Assembly (NCBI GenBank): GCA_005885115.1
Contig: VAXX01000374.1
Location: forward strand, 1-6,372
DNA: 6,372 nt
Direction: 5' to 3'
Source of the DNA: Actinomycetota bacterium
GTDB taxonomy: Bacteria > Actinomycetota > Actinomycetes > Mycobacteriales > Micromonosporaceae
The notes under the pieces are model-generated. The model saw only the letters and a program-made list of their open reading frames with translations, was not told where the DNA came from and searched no databases. Below, in pieces: positions 1 through 4,261 of the stretch; positions within the stretch are counted from its first letter, which is position 1, and the number at the start of each line of letters is the position of its first letter. Both the position numbers and the translations under genes were made by a program.

Positions 1-552
1 GGTACCGGGCGGGGTCGGCGGGGTGGTGTCGCCACCGCCGCCGGTGGTGCCGAAGACCTCGTACTCGTCCAGGGAGTACCCGTGGGTGGCGTCGGCCCGG
101 CACCGCTTGGAGCCGAAGACGCGGACGTAGCGGCCATCGCCGGACAGGCCGGTCAGGTCGTCGACGCCGCCGTTACCGGTGCTGGTGCTGAAGATGGACT
201 TCCAGGTGGCGTGGTCGGTCGACGTCTCCACCCGGTACACCACCGCGCAGGACTTGTCCCAGGTGAGCCGGACGTGCGTGATGTGCGCCGTGGCACCGAG
301 GTCGACGTAGATCCAGGACGGGTCGACGTTCGCCGTGCTGGCCCACCGGGTCGTCGTACTGCCGTCGACCGCGTTCGTCGCCGCACAGCACGAGCCGCTC
401 GACGACGCGGTTACCGGCTTGTTGCGGGACAGCAACTGCTCGGCCGCCGGTGCGCCGCCCGGCGCCGCCAGGGCCATCGCACCGCCGAGTACCGCTATCG
501 AGATCGCTGCGCCGCCGGCCAGGACGGCCAGCGCTCTGCCTCGAAGCTTCAT
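1..552 (-). CDS. Secreted discoidin (F5/8 type C / CBM32-like) domain protein, N-terminal part
   Basis: Partial gene: it starts at ATG 552..550 and is open through base 1 (184 codons seen, no stop). Residues 1-29 are a Sec-type signal peptide: a basic start MKLRGR, a hydrophobic stretch and an ALA cleavage motif at 27-29. Residues about 40-168 form one discoidin beta-sandwich, recognisable from NAVDG (60-64), TRWAS (68-72), DPSWIYVDLG (77-86), the W98-D-K run and YVRVFG (142-147). Family members bind sugars or other surface ligands outside the cell. C102 and C151 are conserved in the right-edge paralogue and may form a disulfide. An extra C55-C56 pair is unique to this copy. After residue 168 comes a Gly/Thr/Pro linker (GTTGGGGDTTPPTPPGT), so a further domain, possibly catalytic, probably follows outside the window. 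A GGAGG ribosome site (564..560) lies 7 nt before the ATG, which makes this start firm. The domain call is confident; the complete protein's function is unknown. Confidence 0.9.
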   Translation of the reverse strand, partial: MKLRGRALAVLAGGAAISIAVLGGAMALAAPGGAPAAEQLLSRNKPVTASSSGSCCAATNAVDGSTTTRWASTANVDPSWIYVDLGATAHITHVRLTWDKSCAVVYRVETSTDHATWKSIFSTSTGNGGVDDLTGLSGDGRYVRVFGSKRCRADATHGYSLDEYEVFGTTGGGGDTTPPTPPGT

Positions 553-559
553 TCTTAAG

Positions 560-564
560 CCTCC
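560..564 (-). promoter_or_regulatory. Ribosome binding site of left discoidin gene
   Basis: On the minus strand GGAGG is placed 7 nt before ATG 552, a textbook Shine-Dalgarno position that fixes the start of this edge-truncated gene. Confidence 0.85.
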
Positions 565-575
565 GCTCTGCAAAC

Positions 576-616
576 CTTTGCGAAGACTGACACGAACGAT
601 CGAGCGCGCTCAATGC
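576..616 (-). promoter_or_regulatory. Promoter/operator element shared with the right-edge paralogue (left copy)
   Basis: Read on the minus strand this is GCATTGA-N5-CTCGATC-N14-TCGCAAAG. It aligns without gaps to 5855-5895, with 27 of 41 positions identical by hand count. TTGAGC can serve as a -35 and CAGTCT, 18 bp later, as a -10 (it keeps A at position 2 and T at position 6). It ends 23 nt before the start codon, against 24 nt in the other copy. The -35 overlaps a perfect palindrome, GAGCGCGCTC (602-611), which is not shared. The promoter reading is inference; the conserved block is directly visible. Confidence 0.6.
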
Positions 617-624
617 GGTGGAGG

Positions 625-654
625 GTCTTCCCTTCCGGCGGCGAGAGTCTTCCC
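625..654. repeat. Paired short direct repeat GTCTTCCC
   Basis: GTCTTCCC occurs at 625-632 and again at 647-654, a 22-bp period (about two helical turns). It lies upstream of the -35 region of the left discoidin gene, where activator sites would be expected. No known regulator is recognised. Confidence 0.35.
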
Positions 655-664
655 CGGTACAAAG

Positions 665-715
665 GGGATAAAGGAGACGATATACCTCGGGCAAAACCCT
701 TAAACCGGGATAAAG
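665..715. repeat. Paired direct repeat GGGATAAAG, 42 bp apart
   Basis: GGGATAAAG is present at 665-673 and 707-715, exactly 42 bp apart (four helical turns), in a locally A-rich stretch that contrasts with the surrounding GC-rich DNA. It could be a regulatory half-site pair for the leftward discoidin gene or the rightward 68-residue gene. The repeat is directly visible; its function is inference. Confidence 0.35.
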
Positions 716-779
716 AGCGGCTTGCTGGGGGACGAAATAAATCGCGGATCGGTTCCGTTGGGCGGCAAGATCGGAATGT

Positions 780-792
780 CCGGGCCGCCCGG
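780..792 (+). promoter_or_regulatory. Short GC hairpin followed by TTTCTT, upstream of 68-aa gene
   Basis: CCGGG-CCG-CCCGG can fold into a 5-bp stem with a 3-nt loop and is followed on the plus strand by TTTCTTCC, resembling a small intrinsic terminator. It sits 34 nt before the 827 start codon. No plus-strand gene precedes it inside the window, so it would act as a leader attenuator or be chance in GC-rich DNA. Confidence 0.25.
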
Positions 793-826
793 TTTCTTCC
801 CGGCTCGGGCTGGGTAGCGAATCCGC

Positions 827-1033
827 ATGGAGGAGAGACTGCGCGGGCTCAACGACGAGATCCGGGCGCTGGTCGCCAGCCGTGGTCAGCGCGGCCCGGC
901 CGAGCTGCTGCCCGAGCTGGAAGCGATCATGCGACGGTACGGCGTGGAGGAGCCCAGTACCGAGGGCCTGATGGAGTGGATCGACAAGGCGATGGCGGAG
1001 CGGTCCGCACAGTCCGGGGTACCCGAACGGTAG
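827..1033 (+). CDS. Small acidic protein of unknown function (68 aa)
   Basis: I do not recognise a family. The 68-residue product has no signal peptide or membrane segment. It is rich in Glu, Arg and Leu and is probably mostly helical: helix 1 about residues 2-20, a Gly/Pro break near 20-25, helix 2 about 25-38 (ELLPELEAIMRRYG) and helix 3 about 44-60 (TEGLMEWIDKAMAERSA). The start is forced, since an in-frame TAG (815-817) lies four codons before ATG 827 and no GTG or TTG intervenes. No convincing Shine-Dalgarno is seen in the few bases before the ATG, so the mRNA may be leaderless. Codon use, with C or G at nearly all third positions, supports a real gene. It converges on csp and shares a hairpin terminator with it. 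Its function is unknown; a small cytosolic regulator or binding partner is possible. Confidence 0.75.
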   Translation: MEERLRGLNDEIRALVASRGQRGPAELLPELEAIMRRYGVEEPSTEGLMEWIDKAMAERSAQSGVPER

Positions 1034-1045
1034 CGGCCGGGCCGG

Positions 1046-1071
1046 GGCCGGGTGAACAATCTCACCCGGCC
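1046..1071. terminator. Bidirectional hairpin terminator between 68-aa gene and csp
   Basis: GGCCGGGTGA (1046-1055) and TCACCCGGCC (1062-1071) form a perfect 10-bp stem with the 6-nt loop ACAATC. The hairpin lies 12 bp after the TAG of the rightward gene and 16 bp beyond the stop of the leftward csp. There is no long U-tract, which is common for actinobacterial terminators. Confidence 0.8.
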
Positions 1072-1087
1072 GCCGAGCGACGGTGGT

Positions 1088-1291
1088 TCAGAGCGGGCGG
1101 ATGTTGGCCGCCTGCGGGCCCTTCTGGCCCTGGGTGATCTCGAACTCCACCCGCTGGTTCTCGTCGAGGGTGCGGTAGCCGCTGGTGGCGATCGCGGAGA
1201 AGTGGGCGAACACGTCCGCGCCACCGTCATCGGGCGTGATGAAACCGAAGCCCTTGTCCGCGTTGAACCACTTCACCGTACCGACAGCCAT
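1088..1291 (-). CDS. cspA: Cold-shock protein, CspA family
   Basis: A 67-residue single cold-shock domain (OB fold) that binds single-stranded RNA and DNA and acts as an RNA chaperone in the cytosol. The N-terminus [18 protein letters not shown] is diagnostic. RNP1 is K13-GFGF-I18 and RNP2 is V27-FAHF-31, with the aromatic residues W8, F15, F17, F28, H30 and F31 that stack on bases. The C-terminal [13 protein letters not shown] matches the family's usual end, and the length is typical. I chose ATG 1291 over an in-frame upstream start at 1324 because AAGGAG (1302..1297) sits 5 nt before it and family proteins begin exactly here. The gene has a long structured leader (see 1315-1339 and 1385-1417) and is divergent from arfB. 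The family is certain; the exact paralogue name is nominal. Confidence 0.97.
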   Translation of the reverse strand: MAVGTVKWFNADKGFGFITPDDGGADVFAHFSAIATSGYRTLDENQRVEFEITQGQKGPQAANIRPL

Positions 1292-1296
1292 GTCTT

Positions 1297-1302
1297 CTCC
1301 TT
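1297..1302 (-). promoter_or_regulatory. Ribosome binding site of csp
   Basis: AAGGAG on the minus strand, 5 nt before ATG 1291. It decides between the 67-residue start and a longer in-frame reading from 1324. Confidence 0.85.
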
Positions 1303-1314
1303 CGTCAGGCTGGT

Positions 1315-1339
1315 GCCGGTCCACACCGCGTGGACCGGC
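1315..1339 (-). promoter_or_regulatory. Perfect hairpin in csp leader just before the ribosome site
   Basis: GCCGGTCCAC (1315-1324) and GTGGACCGGC (1330-1339) are exact reverse complements: a 10-bp stem with a 5-nt loop. It ends 12 nt before the csp AAGGAG. A stable leader structure so close to the ribosome site suggests post-transcriptional control, as known for cspA-type mRNAs in E. coli. The structure is visible; the regulatory role is inferred. Confidence 0.6.
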
Positions 1340-1348
1340 GGTGCTGCG

Positions 1349-1399
1349 TCAATCGCCCTCGTCCGGGAAGGCCGGCAAAGCAAACAGCGCCCGGGTCAT
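1349..1399 (-). other. Possible 16-codon leader peptide in csp 5' region
   Basis: A short reading frame, ATG 1399 to TGA 1349, encodes MTRALFALPAFPDEGD and precedes csp on the same strand. A GAGGG (1409..1405) lies 5 nt before the ATG. Both the GAGGG and the ATG fall inside the upper part of the hairpin at 1385-1417, so translation of this peptide would compete with folding. It may be chance: the frame is open further upstream and no homologue is known to me. Confidence 0.2.
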
Positions 1400-1417
1400 C
1401 TTGACCCTCGGGCGCTG
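1385..1417 (-). promoter_or_regulatory. Terminator-like hairpin in csp leader (possible attenuator)
   Basis: CAGCGCCC (1385-1392) pairs with GGGCGCTG (1410-1417), and the inner GGGTCA pairs with TGACCC around a TCT loop, with a 2-nt bulge. On the minus strand the stem is followed by TTTGCTTTG, a weak U-rich tail, so it is terminator-shaped in the csp direction only. The gene on the other side is divergent and has no minus-strand transcript to end, so an attenuator, RNA switch or stabilising leader element for csp is the likelier role. Confidence 0.5.
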
Positions 1418-1460
1418 CCAACGTGTTCGGGGAAACCAAGACTGCAACGTGCGCGAGCGT

Positions 1461-1483
1461 AGCACGGTGCGCCAGACCGTGCT
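1461..1483. promoter_or_regulatory. Dyad between divergent csp and arfB
   Basis: AGCACGGT (1461-1468) and ACCGTGCT (1476-1483) are an exact 8-bp inverted repeat with a 7-bp spacer, 15 bp before the arfB ATG. It may be a shared operator or an arfB leader hairpin. A weak csp -10 candidate, TACGCT on the minus strand (1461..1456), abuts it, but I see no matching -35. Confidence 0.4.
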
Positions 1484-1498
1484 GACACACTGGGCGGC

Positions 1499-1924
1499 AT
1501 GGAGGGGTACCTGCAGGTGACGTCCGCCGTCGCTATCCCGCGCGCCGAGCTTTCCTGGCGCTTCTCCCGGGGCAGCGGGCCGGGCGGCCAGTCCGTCAAC
1601 ACCTCCGACTCCCGGGTTGAGCTGCGCTTCGACCTCGCGGGTACGGCAGCCCTGCCCGAACCGCTCAAGGAGCGGGCCCTGACCCGGCTCGCCGACCGGC
1701 TGGTCGACGGGGAGCTCGTGGTCATCGCCGCCGAGCACCGTTCGCAGTTGCAGAACCGGCGGGCCGCTGAGGCCCGGCTGGTGGCCGCGCTGGCGGCGGC
1801 GCTCGCGCCCCCGGCGCGTACCCGCCGGCCGACCCGGCCGTCCCGCTCGGCGGTCCAGCGGCGGCTGGACACCAAGCGGCACCGGGGGCAGACGAAGCGG
1901 TTGCGCGGTAGTACTGACGACTGA
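1499..1924 (+). CDS. arfB: Alternative ribosome-rescue factor ArfB (peptidyl-tRNA hydrolase)
   Basis: A 141-residue class-I release-factor-like protein that lacks the codon-recognition domains. ArfB (YaeJ/ICT1 family) enters stalled ribosomes lacking a stop codon, places its basic tail in the empty mRNA channel, and hydrolyses peptidyl-tRNA with the GGQ loop. Visible signs are VAIPRAELSWRFSRGSGPGGQ (11-31, GGQ at 29-31), SVNTSDSRVELRF (32-44), the HRSQLQNR signature (80-87), and an Arg/Lys-rich disordered tail from about 105 to 138. The length matches the family. Start choice: ATG 1499 has only a weak GGGCGG before it, while in-frame GTG 1517 has a very good GGAGGGG (1501-1507) 9 nt upstream and would remove six residues. 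The family's N-termini fit either start; I keep 1499. The gene is monocistronic, divergent from csp, and ends in a hairpin. Confidence 0.93.
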   Translation: MEGYLQVTSAVAIPRAELSWRFSRGSGPGGQSVNTSDSRVELRFDLAGTAALPEPLKERALTRLADRLVDGELVVIAAEHRSQLQNRRAAEARLVAALAAALAPPARTRRPTRPSRSAVQRRLDTKRHRGQTKRLRGSTDD

Positions 1925-1947
1925 GTGCGGCCGGAGCCGGAACTCAG
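1921..1947 (+). terminator. Hairpin at the arfB stop codon
   Basis: CTGAGT (1921-1926) pairs with ACTCAG (1942-1947), and the inner GGC (1929-1931) pairs with GCC (1936-1938). The stem includes the arfB TGA. There is no U-tract, so it is a tailless terminator or an mRNA-end stabiliser. Confidence 0.45.
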
Positions 1948-1956
1948 ACCGACGGT

Positions 1957-1971
1957 TCCCGTGGTACGGGA
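1957..1971. promoter_or_regulatory. Short inverted repeat upstream of BNR gene
   Basis: TCCCGT-GGT-ACGGGA is an exact 6-bp inverted repeat with a 3-bp spacer. It lies upstream of the AT-rich block TATATGTAAATG and the LacI-like site, in the promoter region of the secreted propeller gene. It may be a second operator; its role is unproven. Confidence 0.3.
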
Positions 1972-1978
1972 GCGTATA

Positions 1979-1992
1979 TGTAAATGCTTCCA
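1979..1992. promoter_or_regulatory. LacI-family-like operator before BNR gene
   Basis: TGTAAATGCTTCCA has the 14-bp form of LacI/GalR-family operators (TGnAAnCGnTTnCA type). Its right half, GCTTCCA, matches the common actinobacterial sugar-regulator half-site, and the left half TGTAAAT is degenerate. It sits 30 bp before ATG 2023, overlapping the only AT-rich, -10-like stretch, where a repressor would block transcription. Carbohydrate-responsive control is inferred from the site shape and the gene behind it. Confidence 0.45.
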
Positions 1993-2022
1993 TGGATATC
2001 GAGAAGACCGCACAATCCCCGC

Positions 2023-3327
2023 ATGAGCCGACTACGCCGGGTTGTCCTGCCCGTACTCCTCATCCTCGCCCTGCCCCTCGCGAGCGCCGCGCCGGCCCAC
2101 GCCGCCACCGGAGGCGGCAGTCGGGAGCGCGTGATGGCCGTCATGACCCCGGCGGCCGGACTCGCCGCCCGCACCGACCGGCGCCCGGTGGCCGGCGGGC
2201 TCTACGACGCCGTCGCCCGCCAGACGTTCATCAGCTGGGGCGGCGCCCACGAGGACAACTACGTGCAGGCGTACGACCACCGGACCGGCGCCTGGTCGGC
2301 CCCGGTGAAGGTCGGCTCCGGCGCGGACGACTCCCACAACTACCCGACGATGGTGCAGGCGCCGGACGGGCACCTGCTGGTCTTCCACAACCTGCACAAC
2401 ACCCAGCTGTACGTGGCCCGCTCTCCCCAACCGCACTCCATCGACGGCACCTGGACCGAGCAGGTCATCGCGGAGGGCGACGGCGCCACGTACCCGATGC
2501 CGTTCGTCACCGACACCGGCGCCGTCTTCGTGTTCATCCGGGAGACCGCGCGCGACCTGGACCACGTGTCCCCGGTGGACCTGCGGCCGATGAAGTACGT
2601 GCGGTCCACCGACCCGACCGACCGGCCGGACAACCTCAACGAGGTCTACATCGGGCAGCTGCGGTACGTACCGGGCTGGCCGGACCGGGTGCAGATCGTC
2701 TACACCCTCGCCGGTGGCGGACCGGAGGGGCACCTGCACGACCGGTACCACAAGAACATCTACTACACCTACTTCACCCCCGACGACCTGCACTTCCACG
2801 CGGCCGACGGGCGGGACCTGGGTACCCGGATCGACGACGCCGAGCAGGAGGCGTACCTGAAGGTGGCGGACACCGCGCTGATGGCCGCCCCGTACCAGCG
2901 TTCCCCGGACTACATCTCGCTGGTCGGGGAGATCGTGCCGGGAATCCCGTTCGTGGTATGGATGCAGACCGACGCCAACGGGGTCCTGCACGACTACACC
3001 GGGGTACGCCGGTTCGGCGGCTGGCGGGTCGACCAGGTGGGCACCGGGTTCCGGGTACGCGACATGGAGCAGCTCAACCCGGTCACCTGGCGGGTGTACG
3101 CGACCCCCGACCCATCCGCCCCGGGCATCCAGACGTACGACTTCATCGCTGGACTGGTCTGGCACGCCGGACCGGTGACCCCGACGCGGCAACCGGTCCA
3201 GCGCATCGAGGTCATCGACAACGGTCAGGATCCCGCGCGGATCCTGGTCACCGGAGCGAGCAGTGCCCGGGACGTGTCGGTGGCCGACGGCGACGTGTAC
3301 GTGGCCGGCTTCCCGCGGGGGGACTGA
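2023..3327 (+). CDS. Secreted BNR_4-type beta-propeller protein, putative polysaccharide-active enzyme
   Basis: 434 residues with a signal peptide (MSRLRRVVLP, a hydrophobic core to about 21, cleavage after AHA at 25-27), so it is exported. The body resembles the BNR_4 repeat family of seven-bladed propellers, related in fold to sialidases and to ulvan and rhamnogalacturonan-type lyases. The signs are GGLYDAVARQTFISWGG (58-74), VQAYDHRTGAWSAPVKVG (81-98), DDSHNYPTMVQAPDGHLLVFHNLH (102-125), VARSPQPHSIDGTW (131-144) and RYHKNIYYTYF (241-251). H105 and H125 occupy positions where the family has conserved histidines. No anchor or binding module follows. I chose ATG 2023 over in-frame ATG 1984 because the signal peptide begins there and 1984 lies inside the putative operator; the ribosome site is weak in either case. 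Substrate and activity cannot be told from sequence; a non-catalytic binding propeller is possible. Confidence 0.85.
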   Translation: MSRLRRVVLPVLLILALPLASAAPAHAATGGGSRERVMAVMTPAAGLAARTDRRPVAGGLYDAVARQTFISWGGAHEDNYVQAYDHRTGAWSAPVKVGSGADDSHNYPTMVQAPDGHLLVFHNLHNTQLYVARSPQPHSIDGTWTEQVIAEGDGATYPMPFVTDTGAVFVFIRETARDLDHVSPVDLRPMKYVRSTDPTDRPDNLNEVYIGQLRYVPGWPDRVQIVYTLAGGGPEGHLHDRYHKNIYYTYFTPDDLHFHAADGRDLGTRIDDAEQEAYLKVADTALMAAPYQRSPDYISLVGEIVPGIPFVVWMQTDANGVLHDYTGVRRFGGWRVDQVGTGFRVRDMEQLNPVTWRVYATPDPSAPGIQTYDFIAGLVWHAGPVTPTRQPVQRIEVIDNGQDPARILVTGASSARDVSVADGDVYVAGFPRGD

Positions 3328-3356
3328 CGCCAGGCGCCGGACCCAAGCCCTGCTGC

Positions 3357-4184
3357 TTACCCGGTCACCTTGCGGTGGCGGACCTGGACGAAGCAGTACA
3401 CCCCGAAAGCGGCGAAGCCGATGGCCACGACGGACAGCAGCACCCGCCCGAAGGGCTCGCCCAGCACGGTGCGCAGCGCCGCGTCCAGACCCCGGGACTT
3501 GCCCGGATCCTTGGTCAGCGCGGCGTCGGCGAGCAGCAGCCCGACGATGCCGAAGGCGGCCCCCTTGGCGAGGTAGCCGGCCTGGCCGGCGCGGCGGGCG
3601 GCGATCCGGGTCGCCTCCTTCATCCGGGCCGTCATCAGCTTGCGCTCGAAGGCGCACTTGGCGCCGTAGACCGCCATGCCGATGCCCAGCGCGAGCACGC
3701 CGAGGCCGAACACGAGGACCAGGACCCGACCGGGCCCGTGGGCGAGGATGCCCGCGGTGGTGTTCTGCTGCTGCTGGGCGCTGGAGGTGGGGGTACCGGT
3801 GAGCACGCGCAGGGCGGTCCAGGCGAGGGCGGCGTAGACGACGGTACGGCCGACCGAGGCGACCCGTTCGAAGGTACGCTCGGCGCCGGTCTCGGACCGG
3901 TGTCCGACGGCGGCGAGCAGCGCCTGCCACACCGCCATCGCGGCGAGCCCGATCACCACGACGATCAGGACGAACCGGCCAAGCGGCTGACCGGCCAGGG
4001 TCTGGAACGCGCCGGACTGGCTGGTTTCGCCGGGCTGGTGCCCGATCACGAGCTGGATCGCCAGCCACGCGACCGCGAGGTGCAGCAGCCCGTACCCGAC
4101 GAACCCGACCCGGGTGAGGATTTCCAGCGGCCGGCTCGTCGCGACCCGGGTAGCTTCGCGGCGGGCGTTGTTGGCAACGGTCAT
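3357..4184 (-). CDS. DUF1206 six-helix membrane protein
   Basis: 275 residues built from three repeats of a two-helix unit, the hallmark of DUF1206. The odd helices are about 23-45, 107-129 and 202-224, each opening with a G-x-x-x-Y/K-G-like pattern. The even helices are about 68-93, 152-176 and 245-268, each opening with a P-x-G-R-(V/F)-L motif (LGRFVL, PGRVLV, FGRVLL). A polar loop with four consecutive Gln lies at 137-140, and a basic cytosolic loop with many Lys/Arg lies at 180-199. The biochemical role of the family is not established. I chose ATG 4184 over a GTG at 4241 because the extra 19 residues look non-conserved and would cover the 23-bp dyad; no strong ribosome site precedes either. 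It is divergent from the PAP2 gene across 77 bp and convergent with the BNR gene, 29 bp away with no clear terminator between. Confidence 0.88.
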   Translation of the reverse strand: MTVANNARREATRVATSRPLEILTRVGFVGYGLLHLAVAWLAIQLVIGHQPGETSQSGAFQTLAGQPLGRFVLIVVVIGLAAMAVWQALLAAVGHRSETGAERTFERVASVGRTVVYAALAWTALRVLTGTPTSSAQQQQNTTAGILAHGPGRVLVLVFGLGVLALGIGMAVYGAKCAFERKLMTARMKEATRIAARRAGQAGYLAKGAAFGIVGLLLADAALTKDPGKSRGLDAALRTVLGEPFGRVLLSVVAIGFAAFGVYCFVQVRHRKVTG

Positions 4185-4212
4185 GCCCGCTGTTTGCCCG
4201 GCCGGCCCGGCA

Positions 4213-4235
4213 GTCCAAACCCGCCGGGTGTGGAC
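4213..4235. promoter_or_regulatory. Near-perfect 23-bp dyad between DUF1206 and PAP2 genes
   Basis: The left arm GTCCAAACCCG (4213-4223) and the right arm CGGGTGTGGAC (4225-4235) are reverse complements at 10 of 11 positions around C4224. The dyad is almost exactly central: 28 bp from the DUF1206 ATG and 26 bp from the PAP2 GTG. The length and symmetry fit a dimeric repressor site controlling both directions. The symmetry is seen directly; the regulator is unknown. Confidence 0.55.
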
Positions 4236-4261
4236 CGGCACGGAATCGGGTAAGTGGTCGC

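Noticed and set aside
1..6. GGTACC at the very first base as a cloning junction
   Set aside because: The same hexamer recurs about ten more times in the window and the left gene reads through it in frame, so it is native sequence.
1052..1462. Plus-strand open frame opposite csp
   Set aside because: It starts within the terminator loop region and is antisense to a certain CspA gene. The sequence has no recognisable family.
1349..1993. Minus-strand open frame opposite arfB
   Set aside because: It is an antisense shadow of a gene with a clear GGQ motif. Only its last 16 codons were kept, as a low-confidence leader peptide, because they lie in the csp leader.
3328..3356. Terminator between the convergent BNR and DUF1206 genes
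   Set aside because: The 29 bp contain only a GGCGCC palindrome and no stem of useful length.
1992..4253. Very long plus-strand open frame across the BNR and DUF1206 genes
   Set aside because: It is dense in Arg, Gly and Pro with no domain signatures and overlaps genes with clear signal peptide or DUF1206 features. Long stop-free shadow frames are expected in GC-rich DNA.
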